From Burkholderiaceae bacterium (GTDB lineage Bacteria; Pseudomonadota; Gammaproteobacteria; Burkholderiales; Burkholderiaceae_C), in the NCBI GenBank assembly GCA_023268425.1, contig JALRFN010000019.1, positions 1 through 9,128 of the forward strand: DNA of 9,128 bases, read 5' to 3'. The notes below the pieces were generated by a model. That model did not search any database, was not told the DNA's origin, and saw only the letters and a program-made list of their open reading frames with translations. Shown here piece after piece: positions 1 to 6,557 of this stretch (the first letter of the stretch is position 1; each line of letters opens with the position of its first letter). A program made the translations under genes and the position numbers.

Positions 1-19
1 CCGCTTCGCGGGCTTTTTT
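1..19 (+). terminator. Terminator-like stem-loop at the left edge (overlaps DUF218 frame)
   Basis: Bases 1-4 (CCGC) pair with 8-11 (GCGG) around a TTC loop, followed by GC and then six T at 14-19. If the two unseen bases to the left are G and C, the stem would become a 6-bp GC-only helix followed directly by a T-run, a classic Rho-independent terminator. The same bases can also be read as codons of the DUF218 frame, so this is either a real terminator lying before a truncated gene or a chance resemblance inside a coding region. Confidence 0.35.
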
Positions 20-380
20 GTTGCCCAAAAGCGAAGCCGAGATCGCGCAAAGCATTGCCGCAACTTGGGGCCATGCACTGCAATGGACCGAGAGCGGTTC
101 GCGCGACACCCGAGAAAACGCGCAACGCAGTGCAGCGCTGCTGCGTACGCAAGGCGTACAGCGCATCGCCTTGGTGACCCACGCTTGGCACATGCCGCGC
201 GCCCAAGGTGAATTTGAGGCGGCGGGCTTGACCGTGCTGCCCGCGCCCATGGGTGCGATTCAAGCCAATCAACCTCGGATGCTGCTTTACTTGCCCAGCA
301 CCGACGGCGTATACGCTTGGTGGGCGGTGTTGCACGAAAGTTTGGGGCTGCTGGCTGCGCGTGCGCGCTGGTTGCCCTGA
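1..380 (+). CDS. DUF218 / YdcF-ElyC-SanA family envelope protein, C-terminal part
   Basis: This is the C-terminal 120 or so residues of a DUF218 protein, a family usually about 200-260 residues long with N-terminal membrane segments. E. coli members (ElyC, SanA, YdcF) act in envelope integrity or peptidoglycan precursor metabolism, but their exact biochemistry is poorly defined. Visible hallmarks are SEAEIA near the left edge, the strongly conserved S-R-D-T-R-E-N-A stretch, then LVTHAWHMPRA, followed by a proline-rich LPAP segment and a C-terminal HESLGLLAARARW resembling the ElyC end. The N-terminal DxIVVLGGG strand and any membrane segments are absent. The frame stays open to base 3, so the gene probably starts outside the window. 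A TTG at 18 could be read as a start but has no ribosome binding site and would give only half a domain. Stop is TGA at 378-380. The family call is solid; the specific role is unknown. Confidence 0.8.
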   Translation, partial: ASRAFLLPKSEAEIAQSIAATWGHALQWTESGSRDTRENAQRSAALLRTQGVQRIALVTHAWHMPRAQGEFEAAGLTVLPAPMGAIQANQPRMLLYLPSTDGVYAWWAVLHESLGLLAARARWLP

Positions 381-451
381 GTCAGTGCTGGAGCGTCCGC
401 GCATCAACGGCGGGCATTGGATCGCTGCAGCCTCGGGTTTTCCACTACACT

Positions 452-469
452 ATTGACCCATTGGTCATT
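452..469. promoter_or_regulatory. Imperfect palindrome, candidate TetR operator
   Basis: ATTGACC (452-458) and GGTCATT (463-469) form an 18-bp imperfect palindrome around CATT; 7 of 9 mirrored base pairs match. It lies directly against the ATG at 470 of the TetR regulator and immediately downstream of a weak -10-like TACACT at 446-451. No convincing -35 is visible at 15-19 bp spacing from that hexamer. TetR-family repressors commonly bind palindromes of this size over their own promoters. By position, bound repressor would block transcription of the whole repressor-adaptor-pump operon. The palindrome is seen directly; the operator role is inferred from family and location. Confidence 0.55.
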
Positions 470-1132
470 ATGGAAACCGCCTCAGCTCCCGTCACCGCCA
501 AACGCAGCCGCCGAAAAGCAGCGCGGCCGGGCGAGATCGCCTCTGCCGCTCTGACGTTGTTCGTGACCCAAGGCTTCAAAGCCACGCGCATGGAAGACAT
601 CGCGCGCCAAGCGGGCGTGTCCAAAGGCACGGTGTTTCGTTACTTCGTGACCAAGGACGAACTGTTCAAAGCGGTGGTGATGGAGCACATCAGCCCGCGC
701 ATCGTCGATTGGCGAGCCCGAGTCGCCGCCTTTGACGGAGCAACCAGTGATTTGATTCAAGCTGGCATGGCCGCGTGGTGGCGCGAGATCGGCAACAGCC
801 CTGTGGGCAGCATCGCTCGGCTGTTCATGCACGAGGTGCGCCACATCCCCGAATTGGCGGTGTTCTACCAAGAAACCGCCATCGACCCTGGTCGCGACAT
901 CGTGCACGCCATCGTGCAGCGTGGCGTGCAGCGCGGTGAGTTTCGACACATGGATGCCTCCACGGTCCAAGCCATGGTCATGGCACCGTTGCTGATGTTG
1001 GCCGCCACACACGCCGAACCACAAGCCCGCCACATCATGCTGGCACCCGGGCAAACACCCGAACAACTGATTCAACAAATGGCCGACATCATCGTCAATG
1101 GCCTGCGATCCTCCCAGGGAGAGAAGACATGA
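470..1132 (+). CDS. TetR/AcrR family transcriptional regulator of the adjacent efflux operon
   Basis: A 220-residue protein of normal TetR-family length. After a basic N-terminus (KRSRRK, residues 11-16) comes the typical DNA-binding domain at about 19-66: helix 1 with IASAALTLFVTQGF, then the helix-turn-helix MEDIARQAGVSKGTVFRYF at 41-59 and the usual TKDELFKAVV. Residues 75-215 are the divergent helical ligand-binding and dimerisation region, which does not reveal the ligand. It probably represses itself and the downstream pump genes and is released by a pump substrate. The reading frame is open further upstream, but the ATG at 470 fits the family N-terminus best. It lacks a Shine-Dalgarno sequence, and the candidate operator ends at the base before it, suggesting a very short leader. 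The stop overlaps the adaptor start (ATGA, 1129-1132), so the two genes are translationally coupled. Confidence 0.92.
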   Translation: METASAPVTAKRSRRKAARPGEIASAALTLFVTQGFKATRMEDIARQAGVSKGTVFRYFVTKDELFKAVVMEHISPRIVDWRARVAAFDGATSDLIQAGMAAWWREIGNSPVGSIARLFMHEVRHIPELAVFYQETAIDPGRDIVHAIVQRGVQRGEFRHMDASTVQAMVMAPLLMLAATHAEPQARHIMLAPGQTPEQLIQQMADIIVNGLRSSQGEKT

Positions 1133-2259
1133 AGAAACTCTTGAAATGGCTGATTGTGCTGGCCCTGGTGGGCGCCTTGGCCGCCGGCATCATGCGCGCA
1201 CTCAAGGCGCGTGAAGCCAAGCAACAAGCGGCACAAGCCGCGGCACAGTCGCTGTTGATCGAGCCCACGTTTGAGTTGGCCCCCAGTGACGTGCTGACCC
1301 TGGCACCCGTGGCCTTGCAACAATCGATTGCGCTGACCGGCAGCATCAAGGCCACACGCTCCGCAACCGTCAAAGCCAGCGTCGCAGGCGATGTCGTGCA
1401 GTGGCAAGTGCGCGCTGGTGACACGGTCAAAGTCGGCCAGTTGCTGGGCCGCATCGACGCACATGACTTGCAGGCCCGCTTGGCCCAAGCCCAACAACAA
1501 GCCACGGCGCAACAGGCCGCCACCGCCATGCAGACGCGCCAAGTTCAAGACAGCACACGCCTGGCCGAACGCGGTTTCATTTCGCCTTCAGCGCTGCAAA
1601 ATGCGCAAGACAGTTTGGCCGCGGCACAGGCCACGCTCGCGGCCACTCAGGCCAATGTCCGTCTGGCGCAAAAGGCTTTGGCAGACAGCCTCGTGCGCGC
1701 CCCCTTCAACGGCCAAGTGGCGCAAAGCCTGGTTGAGCTCGGTGATCGCGTAGGGGTCAACACGCCCATGGTGCAAATCGTCGATTTGAGCGAACTGGAG
1801 TGGGAAGCGCAAGTCACCGCAGAACAACTGCGCCATGTCCGAGTGGGACAAAGCGCGCAGGTTCGTGTGCCCGGACTGAACGCCCCCCTGACGGCTCAAG
1901 TCGTGCGCATCAACCCCAGCTTGAGCGCTGGCAGCCGCAATGCCACGGTCTATTTGAGCTTGCCCAAAACCCCTGGCCTGCGCGACGGTGACTTCGCGCA
2001 AGGGCAATTGCTCACCGAGTCGTCCAACACCCTGGCGGTGCCCAGCAGCGCTGTGCGCCACGACCAGCCTGAAGCTTATGTGCAAACCATTGCGGATGGG
2101 CAAGTCAAACACGTCGAGGTGCGTGAAGTCGCCTTGGGCGAGGTGCAAGGTGAGCCCCATGTGGCGGTCGAAGGCTTGAGCGCCGGGCAAACGGTGCTCA
2201 AGGTCAGCGCTGGCGCGCTGGCCAACGGCACACGCGTGCAAATCAAAGCTGCGCAGTAA
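1129..2259 (+). CDS. RND efflux pump periplasmic adaptor subunit (membrane fusion protein, HlyD/AcrA-like)
   Basis: A 376-residue adaptor that would link the inner-membrane RND pump to a TolC-type channel across the periplasm. A short basic start and hydrophobic segment (MKKLLKWLIVLALVGALAAG, 1-20) form a signal or membrane anchor. There is no lipobox cysteine, so unlike AcrA it is not a lipoprotein. The first lipoyl half lies at about 79-112 (VKASVAGDVVQWQVRAGDTV), a short alpha-hairpin coiled coil at about 113-185 with ERGFISPSALQNAQ at its turn, and the second lipoyl half at about 188-210 (VRAPFNGQV). A beta-barrel at about 215-298 and a membrane-proximal domain (AVPSSAV onward) follow. 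The start overlaps the tetR stop by 4 bp and has a good ribosome binding site (AGGGAGA at 1117-1123). TAA at 2257-2259 overlaps the ribosome binding site of the next gene. Confidence 0.95.
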   Translation: MKKLLKWLIVLALVGALAAGIMRALKAREAKQQAAQAAAQSLLIEPTFELAPSDVLTLAPVALQQSIALTGSIKATRSATVKASVAGDVVQWQVRAGDTVKVGQLLGRIDAHDLQARLAQAQQQATAQQAATAMQTRQVQDSTRLAERGFISPSALQNAQDSLAAAQATLAATQANVRLAQKALADSLVRAPFNGQVAQSLVELGDRVGVNTPMVQIVDLSELEWEAQVTAEQLRHVRVGQSAQVRVPGLNAPLTAQVVRINPSLSAGSRNATVYLSLPKTPGLRDGDFAQGQLLTESSNTLAVPSSAVRHDQPEAYVQTIADGQVKHVEVREVALGEVQGEPHVAVEGLSAGQTVLKVSAGALANGTRVQIKAAQ

Positions 2260-2271
2260 GGAGCACCCACC

Positions 2272-5200
2272 ATGTGGTTCACCCGCATCTCGCTGCAAAA
2301 CCCGGTATTTGCGACCATGGTCATGTTGGCCTTTGTCGTGTTGGGCGCCTTTGGCTACAACCGCCTGCAAATCGACCAGTTCCCCAATGTCGACTTCCCA
2401 GTGGTTGTGGTGCAAACCAACTACCCTGGCGCTTCGCCGGAGATCGTGGAGTCCAAAGTCACCCGCATCGTGGAGGACGGTGTGAACTCGATCGCGGGCA
2501 TCAGCTCCGTGGCTTCACGCAGCTATGACAGCACCTCGGTGGTGATCATCGAGTTCAACCTCAACATGGACGGTCGTCAAGCGGCCAACGATGTGCGCGA
2601 AAAGGTCGCCAGCATCAAGCCTTTGCTGCCCGACGATGCCACCGAACCTTCGGTGCTGCGCTTTGATCCGGCCAGCCGGCCCATTTGGTACCTGGCCGTG
2701 GTACCGGACAGCAACAACGCCGCCGCCCCATCCCCGGTCGCTCTGACCGACTGGGCGACACAAACGCTGAGCAAGCGTTTGGAAAACGTGCAAGGCGTGG
2801 GCGCGGTCGAAGTGGTGTCGGGCAACGAGCGGGTGATCAACATCGACCTGGACGCGGCCAAACTCAATGCCTTTGGTGTCGCACCAGAACAAGTATTGGC
2901 GGCCGTCAAAGCCGACAGCCAAGACCTGCCCGTGGGCACCCTGCGCAACCGCGACCAGGAACGCACTGTACAAATCAAAGCGCGCAAAGACGATGTGCGC
3001 GACTTTGGTCAAATCATTGTGGCCTCGCGTGGCGGCAACGTCGTGCGGCTGGCACAGGTGGCGACGGTGCGCGATGGCGCCAAAGAGTTGGATGACTTGG
3101 CTTTGTACAACGGTCAACGCACACTGCTGTTGACGGTGCAAAAGGCCCAAGACGAAAACACCATTGCGGTGGTTGATGGGCTCAATCGCGTGATCTCCAA
3201 GCTCGGCGCTGAAGTGCCGACTGGCGTCAAGCTGATCCCCATCGGCGACACCTCGCGGCCCATCCGCGTCTCCGTCGACAACGTGCGCAGCACCCTGGTT
3301 GAAGGCGCGTTTTTGACCATTGCCATTGTGTTTTTGTTCTTGAACTCTTGGCGCTCAACGGTGATCACGGGCCTGACCTTGCCGATTGCGGTCATCGGTA
3401 CATTTTTCTTCATGTACCTGTTTGGCTTCACCATCAACATGGTCACGCTGATGGCCTTGTCGCTGTGTATCGGCTTGTTGATCGATGACGCCATCGTGGT
3501 GCGCGAAAACATCGTGCGCCACGCACAAATGGGCAAAGGCCCTTACCAAGCGGCGATGGACGGCACTCAAGAAATCGGCCTGGCGGTGTTTGCCACCACC
3601 ATGTCCATCGTTGCGGTGTTCTTCCCCATCGGCTTCATGGGGGGCGTCATCGGCAAGTTCTTCCACCAGTTTGGCATCACCATGGTCGTGGCGGTGCTGA
3701 TCTCGATGTTTGTCAGCTTCACGCTGGACCCCATGCTGTCCAGCATCTGGCACGACCCCGCCGCACACGAGCATGGCAAACCCTTCAAGGCCGACACGCT
3801 CTACAACAAAACCATTGGTCGCGTGACCCACTGGTTTGATGGCTTCCAAGAGTGGATCACCGACGGTTATCAGGGTCTGCTGGCTTGGTCACTGAAGCAC
3901 AAAATTTTGACCTTGTTGATGGCCGTGATGACCATGGTCGCCGCGGTCGTCATGACCCCGCTGCTGGGCGCAGAGTTTGTACCCAAGGCCGACTACTCGG
4001 AAACCCGGTTGAATTTCTACGTGCCGGTGGGCTCGTCGATGGAGGTCACCGAAGCCAAGGCCAAACAAGTGGAAGGCATCTTGCGTGAATTTCCAGAAGT
4101 CGACTACACGCTGACCACCATTAACTCGGGCGCCGCCAAGGGCAAAATCTACGCATCAATTTATGTGCGCTTGGTGGACCGCAAATTGCGTACACGCAAT
4201 GTGGACCAAATGTCCGCGCAGTTGCGTGAACGCTTGCGCTCGGTAGCGGGCATCACCGTGACCCACGTGGGCTTGATGGACCCCGTGGGCGGCAACAAGC
4301 AAATCGAGTTCTCCATCCAAGGGCCGGATCTGGCTGAGCTGCAACGCCTCAGCAATGTCTTGATGCCCAAGTTCAAAACCATCCCTGGCTTGGTGGACTT
4401 GGACAGCAGCCTCAAAGCCAACAAACCCACCCTGGACGTGCGAGTCAACGCTGAGCGCGCCGCCGAATTGGGTCTCAGCCCAGCCCAAGTGGCCAACAGC
4501 TTGCGCACCTTGGTCGCCGGACAAGACGCGGGCAGTTGGCAAGCCAGTGACGGCGAAGCCTACGACATCCAAGTGCAACTACCCAGTGAAGGCCGCGAAC
4601 AAGTCGAGCAGCTGGCCAACCTGAGCTTGGTCGCTGGCGTCAACGCCGACGGCACACCACGCACCGTGCGCTTGTCGCAAGTAGCGGACCTGATTCCAGG
4701 CACAGGGGCCAACCAGATCAACCGCAAACACCTGACTCGCCAGGTGTTCTTTGACGCCAACAGCTACGGCCGCAGCGTGGGTGAGATCTCGACCGACATC
4801 CAAAAGACCGTCGATTCGGTGAAGTTACCGCCGGGCTATTTCTTTGAGTTTGGTGGTTCCACCAAAAACATGAAAGAGTCGTTCAGTTATGCCGTGCAGG
4901 CGCTGGCCTTGGCCGTGATCTTCATCTACATGATTTTGGCCAGCCAATTCAAGAGCTTCTTGCAGCCACTGGCTTTGATGAGTTCACTGCCCTTGACCTT
5001 CATCGGTGTGGTCATCACCCTGCTTTTGTTCCAGTCCTCGTTGTCGATTTTTTCCATCATCGGCGTGGTGATGCTGATGGGCTTGGTGACCAAAAACGCG
5101 ATTTTGCTGGTTGACTTCGCCATCCGCGCCCGCGATGGCTTCGAGGGCGGCCCTGCTTTGGGTCGGGAAGACGCCCTTTTGCTGGCGGCCAAAGTGCGAC

Positions 5201-5454
5201 TGCGTCCGATTTTCATGACCACTCTGGCCATGGTGTTCGGCATGGTGCCACTGGCCTTTGGCTTGAGCGAAGGCAGCGAACAACGCGCGCCCATGGGACA
5301 AGCGGTGATCGGTGGTGTCATCACCTCATCGATTTTGACGCTGGTGGTGGTCCCGGTGATTTACTGCTACATGGACGATTTGGCCAATTTCTTCAAACGC
5401 TTGCTGGGGCCAAAGCCCCACGTGCACGCTGAGGAAAACCACGCGGCTCGGTAA
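2272..5454 (+). CDS. RND-family efflux transporter permease (AcrB/HAE1-type)
   Basis: A 1060-residue inner-membrane pump, the normal size for the HAE1 family, which exports drugs, dyes or solvents in exchange for protons. Architecture is the usual duplication: TM1 at about 10-30, a periplasmic porter/docking loop to about 335, TM2-6, TM7 at about 544-566, the second periplasmic loop to about 870, then TM8-12. Proton-relay residues are present: Asp405 and Asp406 in the GLLIDDAIVV motif of TM4 and Lys941 in GLVTKNAILLVDFA of TM10, matching AcrB Asp407, Asp408 and Lys940. Arg411 stands where AcrB has valine. The start has a strong AAGGAG (2258-2263), 8 nt before ATG, directly after the adaptor stop. 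The pump is intact. Substrate cannot be read from sequence; with two carboxylates in TM4 and an AcrB-like layout, a heavy-metal (CusA) role is less likely. Confidence 0.96.
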   Translation: MWFTRISLQNPVFATMVMLAFVVLGAFGYNRLQIDQFPNVDFPVVVVQTNYPGASPEIVESKVTRIVEDGVNSIAGISSVASRSYDSTSVVIIEFNLNMDGRQAANDVREKVASIKPLLPDDATEPSVLRFDPASRPIWYLAVVPDSNNAAAPSPVALTDWATQTLSKRLENVQGVGAVEVVSGNERVINIDLDAAKLNAFGVAPEQVLAAVKADSQDLPVGTLRNRDQERTVQIKARKDDVRDFGQIIVASRGGNVVRLAQVATVRDGAKELDDLALYNGQRTLLLTVQKAQDENTIAVVDGLNRVISKLGAEVPTGVKLIPIGDTSRPIRVSVDNVRSTLVEGAFLTIAIVFLFLNSWRSTVITGLTLPIAVIGTFFFMYLFGFTINMVTLMALSLCIGLLIDDAIVVRENIVRHAQMGKGPYQAAMDGTQEIGLAVFATTMSIVAVFFPIGFMGGVIGKFFHQFGITMVVAVLISMFVSFTLDPMLSSIWHDPAAHEHGKPFKADTLYNKTIGRVTHWFDGFQEWITDGYQGLLAWSLKHKILTLLMAVMTMVAAVVMTPLLGAEFVPKADYSETRLNFYVPVGSSMEVTEAKAKQVEGILREFPEVDYTLTTINSGAAKGKIYASIYVRLVDRKLRTRNVDQMSAQLRERLRSVAGITVTHVGLMDPVGGNKQIEFSIQGPDLAELQRLSNVLMPKFKTIPGLVDLDSSLKANKPTLDVRVNAERAAELGLSPAQVANSLRTLVAGQDAGSWQASDGEAYDIQVQLPSEGREQVEQLANLSLVAGVNADGTPRTVRLSQVADLIPGTGANQINRKHLTRQVFFDANSYGRSVGEISTDIQKTVDSVKLPPGYFFEFGGSTKNMKESFSYAVQALALAVIFIYMILASQFKSFLQPLALMSSLPLTFIGVVITLLLFQSSLSIFSIIGVVMLMGLVTKNAILLVDFAIRARDGFEGGPALGREDALLLAAKVRLRPIFMTTLAMVFGMVPLAFGLSEGSEQRAPMGQAVIGGVITSSILTLVVVPVIYCYMDDLANFFKRLLGPKPHVHAEENHAAR

Positions 5455-5457
5455 AAT
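5429..5457 (+). promoter_or_regulatory. Weak candidate promoter for the methyltransferase-rhodanese-tolC group
   Basis: A TAAAAT hexamer (5452-5457) overlaps the stop codon of the RND gene. CTGAGG stands 17 bp upstream at 5429-5434 and is a poor match to TTGACA (3 of 6). If active, transcription would begin about 30 bp before the methyltransferase ATG and give the downstream genes expression independent of the TetR operon. The spacing is right but the -35 is weak, so read-through from the pump operon is equally possible. Confidence 0.25.
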
Positions 5458-5495
5458 ATCGAGTAATGCGCTAACATACCCTCCGGAGTATCCAA

Positions 5496-6149
5496 ATGAA
5501 CACCGATCAAGCCCGCTTCAACATGATTGAGCAACAAATTCGCCCATGGAACGTGTTGCGCGCCGAGGTTTTGCAAACCCTGGCCGACGTGCCCCGCGAA
5601 GCCTTTGTGCCCGCGCACTTGCTCAGTCTGGCGTTTTCCGACACCTCGATTCCCTTGGGTCATGGCGCCAGCATGATGGAGCCGCGCATGGAAGCCCGTT
5701 TGGTCCACGACTTGAATTTGCAGGGCCACGAGCGCGTGCTGGAAATCGGCACCGGCTCGGGTTACTCGGCTGCGCTCTTGTCACGCCACGCCAAAGAGGT
5801 GGTGACGGTCGAAATCCAGGCCGAGTTGGCCAAAGCCGCCGCTGAGCGGCTGAAGGCTTACGCCAACGTGCAAGTGGTTCACGCCGATGCGAACCAAACC
5901 CACGCCTTGTCCAATTACGGCCCCTTTGATGCCATCGTGCTGAGCGGCTCGGTGGACTTGTTGCCCGAAGCATTGTTGGCCTTGCTCAAACCCGAGGGCC
6001 GCTTGTTGGCCATCTGCGGCGAAGACCCCATCATGCACGCCACCTTGGTACAAACCCACGCTGACGGCTCGGCCACGCGCCAACAGCTGTGGGACGCCAA
6101 TGCCCCACGCCTGCAAAACTTCGAACTGCGCCCTGCTTTCAACTTTTGA
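5496..6149 (+). CDS. Protein-L-isoaspartate O-methyltransferase family protein (divergent)
   Basis: A 217-residue class I SAM-dependent methyltransferase of the PCMT family (COG2518), which repairs isoaspartyl residues in aged proteins. The family N-terminus is clear: NMIEQQIRPWNVL at 9-21, then VPREAFVPA at 32-40. SAM motif I is VLEIGTGSGYSAALL at 81-95, the acidic end of the next strand is VTVEIQAE at 103-110, and FDAIVLSGSVDLLPEAL (144-160) is the usual post-II region. The segment that in canonical Pcm reads roughly QTISQPYMVA is GASMMEPRMEARLV here (57-70), and the usual T-A-A after FDAI is replaced by SGS. The true substrate may therefore differ. Start ATG has GGAG at 5485-5488, 7 nt away. 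It lies 41 bp after the pump gene and 17 bp before the rhodanese, a likely co-transcribed pair. Confidence 0.87.
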   Translation: MNTDQARFNMIEQQIRPWNVLRAEVLQTLADVPREAFVPAHLLSLAFSDTSIPLGHGASMMEPRMEARLVHDLNLQGHERVLEIGTGSGYSAALLSRHAKEVVTVEIQAELAKAAAERLKAYANVQVVHADANQTHALSNYGPFDAIVLSGSVDLLPEALLALLKPEGRLLAICGEDPIMHATLVQTHADGSATRQQLWDANAPRLQNFELRPAFNF

Positions 6150-6166
6150 CCCTCTGATCACGCACC

Positions 6167-6505
6167 ATGCAACAAATCCAAGCCAAGGAAGTCGCCCAAT
6201 GGGCCCAAGCGCAAGCCGCAGCCAAACCCATGGTGTTGGACGTGCGAGAAGCCTGGGAAGTGCAGCAAGCCAGCATCCAAGCCCCTCAAGACGCTGAGCT
6301 GGTGCACATCTCCATGGGCACAGTGCCGCTGCGCATCGCCGAACTGGACAAGAACCGTCCCATCGCCTGCCTGTGTCACCACGGCGGGCGCAGCATGCAA
6401 GTCGCCATGTTCCTCGAAGGCAATGGCTTTGCCCAGGTCGCCAACATTGTGGGCGGCATTGATGCATGGTCTTTGCAAGTCGACGCCAGCGTCCCGCGTT
6501 ACTGA
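6167..6505 (+). CDS. Single-domain rhodanese-like sulfurtransferase
   Basis: A 112-residue cytoplasmic protein consisting of one rhodanese domain, close in length to GlpE. The N-terminal MVLDVREAWEV (22-32) is the family's D-V-R motif. The active-site loop is Cys70-His-His-Gly-Gly-Arg-Ser76 (CHHGGRS), with the persulfide-forming cysteine present, so the protein should be catalytically competent, unlike inactive rhodanese domains. The closing VGGIDAWS (95-102) is also typical. The sulfur donor and acceptor cannot be told from sequence; the general role is sulfur transfer or thiosulfate/sulfide handling. No signal peptide is seen. ATG at 6167 fits the domain start, though no Shine-Dalgarno is evident in the 17-bp gap, suggesting translation coupled to the upstream methyltransferase. 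Confidence 0.92.
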   Translation: MQQIQAKEVAQWAQAQAAAKPMVLDVREAWEVQQASIQAPQDAELVHISMGTVPLRIAELDKNRPIACLCHHGGRSMQVAMFLEGNGFAQVANIVGGIDAWSLQVDASVPRY

Positions 6506-6557
6506 TCTCGTTTGACCGACTTCTTTCGCTCCTTTTGCCCCCTTTCGAAAGCCTGCC

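Noticed and set aside
317..469. Upstream in-frame extension of the TetR regulator
   Set aside because: It would overlap the DUF218 gene, run through the candidate operator and add about 50 residues unlike any TetR N-terminus. The ATG at 470 gives a normal protein.
1588..2415. Long minus-strand open frame opposite the adaptor and start of the pump
   Set aside because: No recognisable family, crosses the adaptor-pump boundary, and is fully explained as the shadow of the two plus-strand genes.
6512..6541. TTGACC as a -35 for a tolC promoter
   Set aside because: The hexamer is a good match but no -10-like sequence occurs 16-18 bp downstream; the region is C- and T-rich with TTTTGCCC only.
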